A stretch of 64,000 nucleotides of DNA from Viridibacterium sediminicola (GTDB taxonomy: Bacteria; Pseudomonadota; Gammaproteobacteria; Burkholderiales; Rhodocyclaceae), in the NCBI RefSeq assembly GCF_039631295.1, contig NZ_JBDIVE010000009.1:62001-126000 (forward strand), in the 5' to 3' direction. Of this stretch, positions 1-9,495 are shown piece after piece. The translations under genes were made by a program, and so were the position numbers. Positions within the stretch are counted from its first letter, which is position 1, and each line of letters opens with the position of its first letter. The notes beneath the pieces are model-generated. The model saw nothing but the letters and a program-made list of their open reading frames with translations. It ran no database searches and was not told the origin of the DNA.

Positions 1-2
1 AG

Positions 3-638
3 GACACCGTCAGCCGCATCCTCGACGCGGCCGAAGTCCTGTTCGCCGAACATGGCTTCGAGGGCACCGCCATGCGTGCACTGACGGCGCGGGCCGGCGT
101 CAATCTCGCTGCGGTGAACTATCACTTCGGCAGCAAGGAAGGCCTGTTCCAGCGCATCTTCCAGCGCCGTCTGGCCGAACTCAATCGCCAGCGCGTGCAG
201 GCGCTCGACGAGGCCGAGGCGCGCAGTGCCGGCGGGGTGCTCAAGGCCAGCGAGCTGATGGACTGCTTCTTCGGCCCGGCGCTGGACATGGCGGCGGACA
301 CCGAGCACGGCGGCCACACCTTCATGCGCCTGCTCGGTCGCACCTATACCGAGCCGGCCGAATTCATCCGCAAGTTCATGGCCGAAGAGTATGCCGAAGT
401 GATGGATCGCTACATCGCCGCGCTCTACCGCGCGCTGCCCGAAGTGCCACGAGAGGAGATCGTGTGGCGTCTGCATTTCATGATGGGGGCGGTGTCCTAT
501 GCCATTTCCGGCATCGACGCGCTGGCCCTGATCAGTACCCGCGTCAATGATGATCCTGCCTTGCTCAAGCCGCGCCTGACCAGCTTCCTGCTCGGTGGCC
601 TGCGCGCGCCCCTGCCGCCGGAGGCGGGTTTTGCCTGA
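3..638 (+). CDS. TetR-family transcriptional regulator (5' end cut by window)
   Basis: The reading frame is open from base 3, so the true start lies before the window. The visible part begins inside the N-terminal helix-turn-helix domain: a helix like 'RILDAAEVLFAEHG' leads into 'LTARAGVNLAAVNYHFGSK', the TetR recognition-helix signature. The rest is the helical ligand-binding domain. The stop codon lies 13 nt before the start of the acyl-CoA dehydrogenase gene, so the regulator is probably the first gene of the fatty-acid operon and is likely to control it in response to an acyl-CoA or fatty acid (inference). The NLAAVNYHFGSKEGL wording resembles the CecR subgroup. The family is clear; the ligand is unknown. 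Confidence 0.9.
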   Translation, partial: DTVSRILDAAEVLFAEHGFEGTAMRALTARAGVNLAAVNYHFGSKEGLFQRIFQRRLAELNRQRVQALDEAEARSAGGVLKASELMDCFFGPALDMAADTEHGGHTFMRLLGRTYTEPAEFIRKFMAEEYAEVMDRYIAALYRALPEVPREEIVWRLHFMMGAVSYAISGIDALALISTRVNDDPALLKPRLTSFLLGGLRAPLPPEAGFA

Positions 639-651
639 AGGAGGTGCTGCG

Positions 652-2979
652 ATGAACGCCGTCTTCTTGCTACTTGTCGTCCTCGTGCTGCTGGTGGCCA
701 GCCCACTGCGCCGCCGCCTGCTCACCGCGCCCTTGCTGCGGCTTTACCGGCGCGTATTGCCGCATATGTCGGCGACCGAGAAGACGGCGCTGGACGCCGG
801 CTCGGTATGGTGGGAGGGGCAGTTATTCGCTGGTCGTCCGGACTGGCAGGCGCTGCTGGCCTTCCCGCCGGCCCGCCTGAGTGCGGCCGAGCAGGCCTTC
901 CTCGACGAAGAGACCGAAGAACTGTGCCGTCTCGCCAATGACTGGCAGACCCAGCAGTTCCAGGACTTGTCGAGCGAGGCCTGGCAATACCTCAAGGACA
1001 TGGGCTTTCTCGGTCTGATCATCCCGCGTGAATACGGCGGCAAGGGTTTTTCGGCTTACGCCCATTCGCAAGTGGTGATGAAGCTTTCCACGCGCTGCTC
1101 GGCCGCCGCGGTGAGCGTGATGGTGCCCAATTCGCTGGGGCCGGCCGAACTGCTGCTGCGCTACGGCACCGAGGCGCAGAAGCGCTACTACCTGCCGCGT
1201 CTGGCCAGCGGTCAGGAGATTCCGGCTTTTGCGCTGACCAGCCCGCAAGCGGGCTCCGATGCAGCCAGCATTCCCGATCGCGGCATCGTCTGTACAGGCC
1301 TGTACGAGGGGCGCGAAGTGCTGGGCATGCGCCTTAGCTGGGACAAGCGCTACATCACCCTGGGGCCGATCTGCAGCCTGCTCGGTCTGGCTTTCCGCCT
1401 GTATGACCCGGAGCACCTGCTCGGCGAGGTCGAGGATCTGGGCATCACCTGTGCGCTGATTCCGGCGCGCCATCCCGGCGTGCGCATCGGTCGGCGCCAC
1501 GCGCCGCTCAATGCGGTGTTCCAGAACGGCCCGAATTCCGGCAAGGATGTCTTCGTGCCGCTGGATTTCATCATCGGCGGGCCGGCGATGGCCGGCCATG
1601 GCTGGCGCATGCTGATGGAATGCCTGGCGGCGGGGCGTGCGATTTCGCTGCCTGCATCGAATACCGGCGTGATGAAGCTGACGGCGCGCAGCGTTGGCGC
1701 CTATGCACGGGTGCGGGCCCAGTTCAAAACCGCCATCGGTCGCTTCGAAGGCGTCGAAGAGCCGCTGGCGCGCATCGGCGGCAGGCTCTACATGGCCGAC
1801 GCGGCGCGCCGGCTGACCCTCGCCGCGATTGACCGTGGCGAGCATCCGGCGGTGCTCAGCGCAATCCTCAAGTACCACATCACCGAATCGGCGCGTCAGG
1901 TGGTCAACGACGGCATGGATGTGCTGGGCGGCAAGGGCATCTGCCTGGGGCCGCAGAATTTCCTGGCGCGGGCCTACCAGCAAATGCCGATTGCGATCAC
2001 CGTCGAAGGCGCCAATATCCTCACTCGCAGCCTGATCATCTTCGGTCAGGGCGCGCTGCGCTGTCACCCCTACCTGCTCAAGGAAATGCAGGCGGCGCAG
2101 GATGCCGACGCCGCGCGCGGCCTGCGTGATTTCGACGCCGCCCTGTGGCGCCACCTTGCTGCGGTATGCGGCAATGCCACGCGCAGCCTGCTGTTTGGTC
2201 TGGGCCTGGCGCCCGCGCTGCATGCGCCGCTGGCCGCGCCGGAGAGCCGGCGCTACATCCGCCAGTTGACGCGCTGGTCTGCCGCGTTCGCCTTGCTGGT
2301 GGATTTCAGCCTGCTGTGCCTGGGCGGCCAGCTCAAACGCCGCGAAAAGCTCTCGGCGCGGCTGGGTGATGTACTCTCGCTGCTCTACCTGAGCGCCGCC
2401 AGTATCAAGCGTTTCGAGGACGAGGGCCGCCAGGCGGCCGACGCACCCCTATTGCACTGGGCGCTGCAGGACGCGCTGCTGCGCATCCAGCAGGCCGTGC
2501 AGGGCGTGCTCGACAACTTCCCCAGCCGCAGCCTGGCTTTTGCGCTGCGTGTGCTGATCTTCCCGCTCGGCGCGCGCCAGCGGCCGCCTTCCGATGCGCT
2601 TGGCCACGCCGTGGCGGCCGTGCTGATCCAAGCTTCGGCAAGCCGTGATCGTCTGCTTGATGGCAGCTATGTGCAGCGTGGTGATGAGGAAGACCCGGTC
2701 GCCGTGCTGGAGCTGGCACTGGAAGCCTGTGTGCAGGCCGAGGGGATCGAGGCGCGTTTGCATGCCGCGCACAAGGCGGGGCAGCTGGCGGGGGCCGACA
2801 TCGAGGCGTGGATGGCCGATGCCGCTGCGCGGGGACTGATCAGTGCGGGCGAGCGGGTCATGCTGGCGCGGCGCGATGCGCTGCGTCAGAAGGTGATTCG
2901 TGTCGATGATTTTCCGCCAGATCTGAGCGCCCGTGAAAGCTTCAATCCGCCGCCGCGCAGTGTGGCGCGTGCGGCCTGA
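652..2979 (+). CDS. fadE: FadE-like acyl-CoA dehydrogenase, membrane-anchored
   Basis: A 775-residue protein that should catalyse the first oxidation of fatty-acid beta-oxidation (acyl-CoA to trans-2-enoyl-CoA, FAD-dependent). E. coli FadE, about 814 residues, is the closest type. The N-terminus has a hydrophobic segment (about residues 4-17) as in FadE. The substrate/FAD region reads 'FALTSPQAGSDAASIPD', almost the FadE wording. The long C-terminal helical extension typical of FadE is present. I chose the ATG at 652 because GGAGGT lies at 640-645, just ahead of it; an upstream in-frame start at 595 would overlap the regulator. It is the second gene of the beta-oxidation operon. Confidence 0.9.
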   Translation: MNAVFLLLVVLVLLVASPLRRRLLTAPLLRLYRRVLPHMSATEKTALDAGSVWWEGQLFAGRPDWQALLAFPPARLSAAEQAFLDEETEELCRLANDWQTQQFQDLSSEAWQYLKDMGFLGLIIPREYGGKGFSAYAHSQVVMKLSTRCSAAAVSVMVPNSLGPAELLLRYGTEAQKRYYLPRLASGQEIPAFALTSPQAGSDAASIPDRGIVCTGLYEGREVLGMRLSWDKRYITLGPICSLLGLAFRLYDPEHLLGEVEDLGITCALIPARHPGVRIGRRHAPLNAVFQNGPNSGKDVFVPLDFIIGGPAMAGHGWRMLMECLAAGRAISLPASNTGVMKLTARSVGAYARVRAQFKTAIGRFEGVEEPLARIGGRLYMADAARRLTLAAIDRGEHPAVLSAILKYHITESARQVVNDGMDVLGGKGICLGPQNFLARAYQQMPIAITVEGANILTRSLIIFGQGALRCHPYLLKEMQAAQDADAARGLRDFDAALWRHLAAVCGNATRSLLFGLGLAPALHAPLAAPESRRYIRQLTRWSAAFALLVDFSLLCLGGQLKRREKLSARLGDVLSLLYLSAASIKRFEDEGRQAADAPLLHWALQDALLRIQQAVQGVLDNFPSRSLAFALRVLIFPLGARQRPPSDALGHAVAAVLIQASASRDRLLDGSYVQRGDEEDPVAVLELALEACVQAEGIEARLHAAHKAGQLAGADIEAWMADAAARGLISAGERVMLARRDALRQKVIRVDDFPPDLSARESFNPPPRSVARAA

Positions 2980-2997
2980 GTTGCGAGGATGGAGACG

Positions 2998-4296
2998 ATG
3001 AACAGCCAGCCCGTCTATGTTGTCGATGGCACGCGCACTCCCTTCCTCAAATCGCGCAATGTGCCGGGGCCATTTTCGGCGGCGGATCTGGCGACGCTGG
3101 CCGGCCGCCAACTGCTGGCGCGCCAGCCCTTCGCCGCCAGCGCGCTCGACGAGGTGATCCTCGGTTGTGTGATGCCGGCGCTCGATGAAGTGAATATCGG
3201 GCGTGTGGTGGCGCTGCGCATGGGCTGTGGCAATGCAGTGCCGGCATGGACGGTGATGCGCAACTGTGCCTCCGGCATGCAGGCGCTCGATTCGGCGATG
3301 GCCAATATCCAGCGCGGGCGCGCGCAGCTGGTGTTGGCTGGCGGCGTCGATGCGCTGTCGCGTGCGCCGGTGCTGTGGAGCGAGGCGATGGTGCGCAGCC
3401 TGTCGGCCTGGGCAGCGGCCAGGAGCTGGCGCGCGCGCCTCGCCGTATTGGCCGGGCTGCGGCCGGCGCATCTGGCACCGGTGATCGCCTTGCTCAAGGG
3501 ACTGACCGATCCCATCGTCGGCTTGAGCATGGGGCAGACGGCCGAGAATCTGGCCTGGCGTTTCGGCATCACGCGAGCGGAGATGGACGCCTTCGCGCTG
3601 CGCAGCCACCAGCGTCTTGCGGCCGCGCAGGATGCCGGCCATTTCGCGGCGAGCCTGGTGCCCCTGGTCGATCAGGATGGCAAGCTCTATGAGCATGACA
3701 ACGGCCTGCGTCGCGAATCAAGCCTGGCCGACCTGACGCGCCTGAAGCCTTTTTTCGACCGCAAGTACGGTCGCGTGAGCGCGGGCAACAGTTCGCAGAT
3801 CAGCGATGGTGCCAGCTGGCTGCTGCTGGCGTCGGAACAGGCGCTGCAACGCTACGACTTGCAGCCGCTGGGCCTGATCCGTGACAGTCAGTGGGCGGGT
3901 CTGGCGCCGGAGCAGATGGGGCTGGGGCCGGTGCACGCGGTAACGCCTATCCTGCAGCGCCACGGGCTGGCGCTCGATGATGTCGATGCCTGGGAGATCA
4001 ACGAAGCCTTCGCTGCCCAGGTCATTGGCTGCCTGCGCGCCTGGAACGATGCCGAGTATTGCCGCGAGGCGCTGGGCCTGGCTGATGTGCTCGGCGTGCT
4101 CGATGAAAGCCGCCTCAATATCGATGGCGGCGCGATCGCTTTGGGGCATCCGGTCGGTGCCAGCGGCGCGCGCATCGTCCTGCAACTCTTGCACATCTTG
4201 CGCCGACAGCCTGCGGCCGGGCGGCCACGGCGCGGCATCGCGTCGATCTGCATTGGCGGTGGGCAGGGCGGGGCGATGCTGGTGGAGGCGCTATGA
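2998..4296 (+). CDS. Thiolase, acetyl-CoA C-acyltransferase (FadA/FadI type)
   Basis: A 432-residue thiolase that would cleave 3-ketoacyl-CoA to acetyl-CoA and a shortened acyl-CoA. The acylated cysteine is Cys90 in 'RNCASGMQA'. The NEAFAAQ motif, the active-site His in 'GHPVGASG', and the C-terminal 'CIGGGQGG' loop with the second catalytic cysteine are all visible. I chose the ATG at 2998 because a GAGGATGGAG stretch precedes it; the ATG at 2989 lies directly against GAGG without spacing. The gene overlaps the next one by 4 nt (ATGA), which indicates translational coupling. Length and operon partner fit the thiolase subunit of a fatty-acid oxidation complex; the FadA versus FadI assignment is not certain. 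Confidence 0.92.
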   Translation: MNSQPVYVVDGTRTPFLKSRNVPGPFSAADLATLAGRQLLARQPFAASALDEVILGCVMPALDEVNIGRVVALRMGCGNAVPAWTVMRNCASGMQALDSAMANIQRGRAQLVLAGGVDALSRAPVLWSEAMVRSLSAWAAARSWRARLAVLAGLRPAHLAPVIALLKGLTDPIVGLSMGQTAENLAWRFGITRAEMDAFALRSHQRLAAAQDAGHFAASLVPLVDQDGKLYEHDNGLRRESSLADLTRLKPFFDRKYGRVSAGNSSQISDGASWLLLASEQALQRYDLQPLGLIRDSQWAGLAPEQMGLGPVHAVTPILQRHGLALDDVDAWEINEAFAAQVIGCLRAWNDAEYCREALGLADVLGVLDESRLNIDGGAIALGHPVGASGARIVLQLLHILRRQPAAGRPRRGIASICIGGGQGGAMLVEAL

Positions 4297-6281
4297 GCAG
4301 ATCGCAAAAAAGCTGGCAGCATTGGCAACTCTCGCGTGATGCCGAAGGCATTGTCTGGCTCAACATCGATGTTGCCGACAGCAGCACCAATACCCTGGGC
4401 AGCGCGGTGCTGGCCGAACTGGCCGACGTGCTCGACCAGCTGGAGGCGGAGCCACCACGCGCTCTGGTGCTGCGCTCGGGCAAGGCCGGCGGTTTCATCG
4501 CCGGAGCGGACCTTGAGGAATATGCGCGGATCAGCGAGCTGGCCGGCGTGCTCGATCTGGTCGCACGCAACTGGCAGCTGTTCAATCGCTTCGCCGCGCT
4601 GCCTTGGCCGACGCTGGCGCTGATTCGCGGGCACTGCATGGGCGGCGGACTGGAGCTGGCGCTGGCCTGCCGTTACCGCATTGCGGTTGATGAGCCGGCG
4701 ACTCGCCTGGCTTTGCCGGAGGTCTTGCTCGGCATCGTGCCGGCCTGGGGCGGCATGCTGCGTCTGCCACGCCTGATCGGCCCCGTCGCGGCGCTGGAGA
4801 TGATGCTCAGCGGCAAGCAGATCGATGCGCGGCGGGCGCGGCGTAGCGGTCTCGTCGACGAATGCGTGCCGCCCCGCGTGATGGACAATGCGGCGCGCAT
4901 GCTGGTGCTGTCCGGCCAGGCGCCGCGTGTGGCGCGCGGTCTGCACGCCTGGCTCAACGGGCCGCTGCGTGCCTGGGTGGCCTGGCAGGCGCGGCGCCAG
5001 CTGGCGCACAAAGCGCGGCGCGAGCATTACCCGGCGCCCTGGGCGCTCATCGATATCTGGCAGCACTACGACGGCAATGCTCTGGCAGTGCCGACGGGGC
5101 ATCCGGCTTCCTTGCAGCACATCGTGGCGCAGGGTACGGCGCGTAATTTGGTTCGCATCTTCTTTCTGCAGCAGCGTCTCAAGGGCTTGGGCAAGCATGA
5201 TGCGTCCGCCGTAGCGCGTCCGCGTCATGTGCATGTCATCGGTGCCGGCGTGATGGGCGGCGATATCGCGGCCTGGTGCGCGCTGCGCGGTCTGGAGGTG
5301 AGCCTGCAGGATCAGGACATGGCGCGCATCGCGCCCGCCCTGCAGCGTGCGGCGGCGACGTTCGCCCGCAAATTTCGCGGCGAGCGCATCCAGCAGCGCT
5401 TGGCCCTCGACCGCCTGATCGCCGACCCGCAAGGGCGCTGCGTGCCGCGTGCCGATGTGATCATCGAAGCGATCTACGAGAACCTCGCCGCCAAGCAGGC
5501 GCTCTGGCGCGATGTCGAGGCGCGGGCGCGCCCCGATGCCTTGTTGGCCACCAATACCTCCAGCCTGAGCATCGAAGCAATCCGCGTGGCGCTGGCGCAG
5601 CCGCAACGCCTGGTGGGCATCCACTTCTTCAATCCGGTCGCACAGATGCCCCTGGTGGAAGTGGTCGCGGCTGACGCTACGGATGCCGAGGCCGTGCGCC
5701 GTGCGCTGGCCTTCGTGCAGCAGCTCGACAAGCTGCCGCTGCCGGTTGCCAGCGCGCCGGGCTTTGTCGTCAATGCTGTGCTCGGGCCCTATCTGCACGA
5801 AGCCATGCTCTGCGTCGATGAAGGCATTGCCCCGGCCGAGATCGATGCGGCGATGCAGCGCTTTGGCATGTTGATGGGGCCGGTCGAGCTGGTCGATACC
5901 GTGGGTCTGGACATCGTGCTGGCTGCCGGCCCGGCGCTCAGCGGGCAAAGCCGGGTGCCGCAGCAACTGGCGCAGCTGGCCGCTGCAGGCAAACTCGGTC
6001 GCAAGGCGGGCGAGGGTTTCTACCGCTGGCAGAAGGGACGACCGCAGCGCAGCAAAGCACGTTATTCCGCAGCGCAGCACGATGCGCTGGCGCAACGCCT
6101 GCTCGCCCCCCTTGTTGCAGCGGCGCAACGCTGTGTGGAAAAGGGCCTCGTTGCCGACGCGGATCTGGTCGACGCTGGCGTAATATTCGGCACCGGTTTC
6201 GCGCCCTGGACGGGCGGGCCCTTGTATCACTCGGCGGCCAGCACGCAAACGGCGGCTGCGCTAGAAAAGGTGGCTGGATGA
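4293..6281 (+). CDS. Bifunctional enoyl-CoA hydratase / 3-hydroxyacyl-CoA dehydrogenase (FadB/FadJ-like)
   Basis: A 662-residue fusion, slightly shorter than FadJ (about 714). Residues 1-190 form a crotonase domain with the oxyanion segment 'GGFIAGAD' and the two catalytic glutamates, Glu121 in 'GGGLELALA' and Glu143 in 'LALPEVLLG'. From about residue 311 comes the NAD-binding Rossmann fold, 'HVIGAGVMGGDIA', then the dehydrogenase signature 'GIHFFNPV' with catalytic His444, and a C-terminal helical domain. It performs the two middle steps of beta-oxidation and should form a complex with the thiolase encoded just upstream. It overlaps both neighbours by 4 nt (ATGA at each junction). Confidence 0.93.
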   Translation: MSRSQKSWQHWQLSRDAEGIVWLNIDVADSSTNTLGSAVLAELADVLDQLEAEPPRALVLRSGKAGGFIAGADLEEYARISELAGVLDLVARNWQLFNRFAALPWPTLALIRGHCMGGGLELALACRYRIAVDEPATRLALPEVLLGIVPAWGGMLRLPRLIGPVAALEMMLSGKQIDARRARRSGLVDECVPPRVMDNAARMLVLSGQAPRVARGLHAWLNGPLRAWVAWQARRQLAHKARREHYPAPWALIDIWQHYDGNALAVPTGHPASLQHIVAQGTARNLVRIFFLQQRLKGLGKHDASAVARPRHVHVIGAGVMGGDIAAWCALRGLEVSLQDQDMARIAPALQRAAATFARKFRGERIQQRLALDRLIADPQGRCVPRADVIIEAIYENLAAKQALWRDVEARARPDALLATNTSSLSIEAIRVALAQPQRLVGIHFFNPVAQMPLVEVVAADATDAEAVRRALAFVQQLDKLPLPVASAPGFVVNAVLGPYLHEAMLCVDEGIAPAEIDAAMQRFGMLMGPVELVDTVGLDIVLAAGPALSGQSRVPQQLAQLAAAGKLGRKAGEGFYRWQKGRPQRSKARYSAAQHDALAQRLLAPLVAAAQRCVEKGLVADADLVDAGVIFGTGFAPWTGGPLYHSAASTQTAAALEKVAG

Positions 6282-6667
6282 GCGTCGTTGAATTACCTGC
6301 ATATGAACCCGTGCTGCGTGTCCTGGCCATGCCCAAGGATCTGAACGCAGCCGGCGATGTGTTCGGTGGCTGGATCATGGCCCATGTCGATCTGGCCGGG
6401 GCGGTGGCTGCAGCGCGCCGCGCACGTGGGCGCGTCGTCACGGTGGCGGTGAATGCCTTCACTTTCGAACAACCGGTCTACAAGAACGATCTGGTCAGCT
6501 TCTACGCCCACGTCATCAAGGAAGGTACGACATCGATGAGCGTCGAGGTCAAGGTATTTGCCGAGCGTGACCCTGCCAATCCGCAAGTCGTCAAGGTGAC
6601 GGAAGCCAGCCTGGCCTATGTCGCCATCGATGAATCCGGCAAGAAAAGAGCATTGCCGCAGCTATAA
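6278..6667 (+). CDS. Acyl-CoA thioesterase, hotdog fold (YciA-like)
   Basis: A 129-residue single-hotdog protein. The 'NAAGDVFGGWIM' segment carries the conserved Asp27 of YciA/acyl-CoA-hydrolase-type thioesterases, followed by the long helix and the 'FTFEQPVYKNDLV' strand seen in this family. It probably releases free CoA from acyl-CoAs, relieving CoA sequestration when beta-oxidation is active. Its start overlaps the stop of the FadB/J gene by 4 nt, so it belongs to the same operon. Confidence 0.88.
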   Translation: MSVVELPAYEPVLRVLAMPKDLNAAGDVFGGWIMAHVDLAGAVAAARRARGRVVTVAVNAFTFEQPVYKNDLVSFYAHVIKEGTTSMSVEVKVFAERDPANPQVVKVTEASLAYVAIDESGKKRALPQL

Positions 6668-6695
6668 AGCACGGCCTATCAGCAGAGGATATTTC

Positions 6696-7967
6696 ATGAA
6701 AAAAACACTGATCACCCATGCCGTCGCCAGCGCGCTGGCCATGCTGGCGGCGGGCGCCGCGCAAGCTTCCGGTTTCCAGTTGCTGGAACAGAACGCCAGC
6801 GGCATCGGCAATGCCTATGCCGGCTCGGCGGCGCTGGGCGAGAACGCCAGCACCATTTATTTCAACCCGGCGGCGATGACGCGCCTGAAGGGCAGCCAGG
6901 TGTCGGCGGGCGGCACCCTGGTGCGCGCCGAATACCTGTTTCATGACAATGGTTCGAGCAGTGGTGCCTTCACCGGCACCGGCAATGGCACCGATGGTGG
7001 CACCCTTGGCCGTGTGCCCAATGCCTATGTGTCGACCGAGCTGGGCGGTGGCCTGTTCGGCGGCATCGGCATCAGCGCGCCGTTCGGTCTGAAGACCGCT
7101 TACGAGCAGCCCTGGGCGGGCGCAGCGCAGGCCACCCTGTTCGACATCAAGACGCAGAACGTCAATCCCTCGCTGGCCTACAAGCTCAATGATCGCTGGT
7201 CGATTGGTGGCGGCATCAACTACCAGCAGCTGGAGGCGCAGTACCAGCGCATGGTGTCGACCTCCTCGGCCTTCTCGCTGTCTTCCGATGCGGTGGCCTT
7301 GCAGACCCAGGGCCATGCCTGGGGCTGGAACGCCGGCGTCTTGTTCGAGTCTTCGGAGAGCATGCGACTGGGCTTTTCCTACCGCTCACGCATCAACTAT
7401 CACCTCAAGGGCGATCTGCGGGCTTCCGGGCCGACGGCTGCGCTGCTGGCTGCCAGCACCGGCGCGGAATCGACCGAGCTGACGCTGCCCGATACCTTCA
7501 TCTTCAGCGTCGTGCAGACCATCGACGACAAGTGGGAAATGATGGGCGACATCTCGCACACGCGCTGGAGCAGCGTGCAGGAGGTGGATATCAAGCTCGA
7601 AACCTCGAACGCCACGGCGCAAACGCTCAATGCGCATTTTCGTGACACCTGGCGTGTTGCGCTGGGCAGCAGCTATCGCCTGAGTCCGGCCTGGAAGATC
7701 AAGGCCGGCATCGCTTACGACCAGGGCGCGGTGAAGGGCGCGGATTACCGCCTCGTTTCGTTGCCGGACAATGACCGCCTGTGGTTCTCCGCGGGGCTGC
7801 AGTGGATGGCGAGCAAGGCTCTGGTGCTGGACCTGGGCGCGACCTACATCAAGGTACGCGATGCGCAGATCTACAACGACCAGCGCTCGGCCAACCGTGG
7901 CCTGGTCAACGGTAGCTACAGCGGCCAGGTCTGGCTGCTCGGTTCGCAGATGAGCTACAGCTTCTGA
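6696..7967 (+). CDS. OmpP1/FadL-family outer membrane transporter
   Basis: A 423-residue outer membrane beta-barrel protein for uptake of long-chain fatty acids or other hydrophobic compounds. The signal peptide spans about residues 1-23 ('MLAAGAAQA' then SGFQLLEQNASG). The start of the mature protein, 'NASGIGNAYAG...STIYFNPAAM', is the FadL N-terminal plug signature; the end, 'LGSQMSYSF', is a typical barrel terminus with a final Phe. The ATG at 6696 follows AGAGGA at 6684-6689. As last gene of the beta-oxidation operon it would deliver the substrate. Confidence 0.92.
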   Translation: MKKTLITHAVASALAMLAAGAAQASGFQLLEQNASGIGNAYAGSAALGENASTIYFNPAAMTRLKGSQVSAGGTLVRAEYLFHDNGSSSGAFTGTGNGTDGGTLGRVPNAYVSTELGGGLFGGIGISAPFGLKTAYEQPWAGAAQATLFDIKTQNVNPSLAYKLNDRWSIGGGINYQQLEAQYQRMVSTSSAFSLSSDAVALQTQGHAWGWNAGVLFESSESMRLGFSYRSRINYHLKGDLRASGPTAALLAASTGAESTELTLPDTFIFSVVQTIDDKWEMMGDISHTRWSSVQEVDIKLETSNATAQTLNAHFRDTWRVALGSSYRLSPAWKIKAGIAYDQGAVKGADYRLVSLPDNDRLWFSAGLQWMASKALVLDLGATYIKVRDAQIYNDQRSANRGLVNGSYSGQVWLLGSQMSYSF

Positions 7968-7971
7968 GCCA

Positions 7972-8736
7972 TCAGGACAGTGCGAAGCGGATGCGCTGGG
8001 CGGCGATGCCCAGCCATTCGCGCAGCACGATGCTGCCGGCGTAGAGGCTGTCCATGTTCGGCAGCACGTCGAAATAGCTCTCGCCGCGTGGCCCGTTGCG
8101 CAGATAGGCCAGCGGTGCAGGCGTCACCTGCAAGCCCACACGCTCGAATTCGCCCAGCGCGCGGCGCATGTGGAAGGCGTGTGTCACCAGGGTGATGCGC
8201 GTGATGCCGGCCTCGCGCAGGATCTGCGCTGATTCGCGCGCATTGTCAGGCGTGTCGAGCGAGCGGGTGTCCAGCCAGCGCGCGCGTACGCCGAAATCCT
8301 GCGCCATGCTGTCGCCCATCAGGCTGCTTTCGGCTTGGCTACCGGTCGGCGCGCCGCCGCTGATCAGCACCGGCAGGCCGCTGCTGCGCGCCAGGCGCGC
8401 GCCGTAGCGCACGCGCTCCTGCGAGACGCGATTCGGTCCGGCCGCACCGTCGTATTCCTCGTTGTAACGCCGCTGGCCGCCACCGAGAATGACGATGGCC
8501 TGGGTCTGGCGCAGCGCCTGCTCGCTGACCGGGCTGAAATCCTCCAGCGGCGCGGCCAGCATGTTCACCGTCAGCGGCGTACTCAGCACCAGCCACAGCA
8601 GCAGTGACAGCCCGGACAGCAGGCGCGCACTGCGCGGTCGGCGCCGCCACAGCAGCAAGCCCAGCAGCAGCGGCAGCAGGCATAACAGGGGCGGGGTGAT
8701 CAAGGCGGAGATCAGTTTCTTGAGCGTGAACAACAT
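7972..8736 (-). CDS. YdcF/SanA/ElyC-type DUF218 membrane protein
   Basis: A 254-residue protein from the ATG at 8736. Two hydrophobic segments lie near the N-terminus (about residues 13-28 and 38-56). The DUF218 domain follows, with 'IVILGGG', 'RVRYGARLA', 'LISGG' and 'LVTHAFHMRRA'. E. coli ElyC (YcbC) of this family affects peptidoglycan and lipid-carrier metabolism; the enzymatic activity of the family is not settled. An ATG near 8804 would add about 23 residues but has no usable ribosome site. It diverges from the DUF2802 gene and converges with the fadL-like gene. Confidence 0.85.
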   Translation of the reverse strand: MLFTLKKLISALITPPLLCLLPLLLGLLLWRRRPRSARLLSGLSLLLWLVLSTPLTVNMLAAPLEDFSPVSEQALRQTQAIVILGGGQRRYNEEYDGAAGPNRVSQERVRYGARLARSSGLPVLISGGAPTGSQAESSLMGDSMAQDFGVRARWLDTRSLDTPDNARESAQILREAGITRITLVTHAFHMRRALGEFERVGLQVTPAPLAYLRNGPRGESYFDVLPNMDSLYAGSIVLREWLGIAAQRIRFALS

Positions 8737-8865
8737 ATCGGCTTCGCTGTTTGGGGGGAGGAGGGCGCCCGGCGGCTTTGAATCGGCGTCGGCAGCCAGT
8801 ATCATGCCCTCACAATATACACAGGCTGCTCCTTGCGGGCGGCGATCGGGCTGGAGTCCCTCGAT

Positions 8866-9495
8866 TTGCGCACACTGTTGATCCTGCTGGTGGCACTGCT
8901 GTGTGGCTACCTCATCTGGCTGGCGATCCGCTGGCGTCGGCTGTCCAAAGCGGCGAGCTATCGCATTGACCCGAGCAATATCTTCCGCGATGCAGACCGC
9001 TTCTCGCCGCAATTCTCCGAGACGCCGGCGAGTTACTCGGTGCGCAGCGCCGAGACCGTAGACACCTTGAGCGAGGATGACGACGATGATGATGCCGTCG
9101 TTTCGCTCTCCGCTCATTCACGCGAGCAAGCCGCCGCTGCGCCGCTGCAGCGCCGTGAGCCGCGCGCAGCTGAACCGGACGCCTCCAGCTTCGGCTTTGA
9201 TGCCTTGCTCGAAGTGCGGCAGATGCATCACAAGGTCGATGAACACGCGCAGCGCCTGCGAGCGCTTGACGACGAGGTACGCGCCTTGCGCGAGGAACTC
9301 TCGGCGGTGCGTGCCGCCAGCCGTGTCGCGCCGGCCTATGCCGAAGCGGTGTCGATGGTGCGTCGCGGGCTCGATGCGCACACGATTGCCGAGCGCTGCG
9401 GCATCTCGGTGGCCGAGGCCGAGCTGGTGCAGGCTTTGAGCGAGCGCGGCGAACTCGATACGCAGGATCAGGACAGGAGAGAAGGACATGGCTGA
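8866..9495 (+). CDS. DUF2802-type membrane-anchored protein
   Basis: A roughly 209-residue protein with one N-terminal transmembrane helix ('LLILLVALLCGYLIWLAI'), a low-complexity acidic linker containing six consecutive Asp, a coiled-coil stretch ('EHAQRLRALDDEVRALREE') and a C-terminal helix-turn-helix-like segment ('GLDAHTIAERCGISVAEAELV') that matches the DUF2802 domain. No ATG is available. The TTG at 8866 is preceded by GGAG at 8853-8856; another in-frame TTG is at 8833. Its end overlaps the SPOR gene by 8 nt, so the two proteins are co-translated. Function unknown; a role in the envelope or motility is only a guess. Confidence 0.7.
   Translation: MRTLLILLVALLCGYLIWLAIRWRRLSKAASYRIDPSNIFRDADRFSPQFSETPASYSVRSAETVDTLSEDDDDDDAVVSLSAHSREQAAAAPLQRREPRAAEPDASSFGFDALLEVRQMHHKVDEHAQRLRALDDEVRALREELSAVRAASRVAPAYAEAVSMVRRGLDAHTIAERCGISVAEAELVQALSERGELDTQDQDRREGHG

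Noticed and set aside
2989..2997. ATG at 2989 as thiolase start
   Set aside because: It abuts the GAGG sequence with no spacing; the next in-frame ATG at 2998 has a usable ribosome site.
3888..6248. Long minus-strand open frame opposite the thiolase and FadB/J genes
   Set aside because: Antisense shadow of conserved beta-oxidation genes with no ribosome site or domain.
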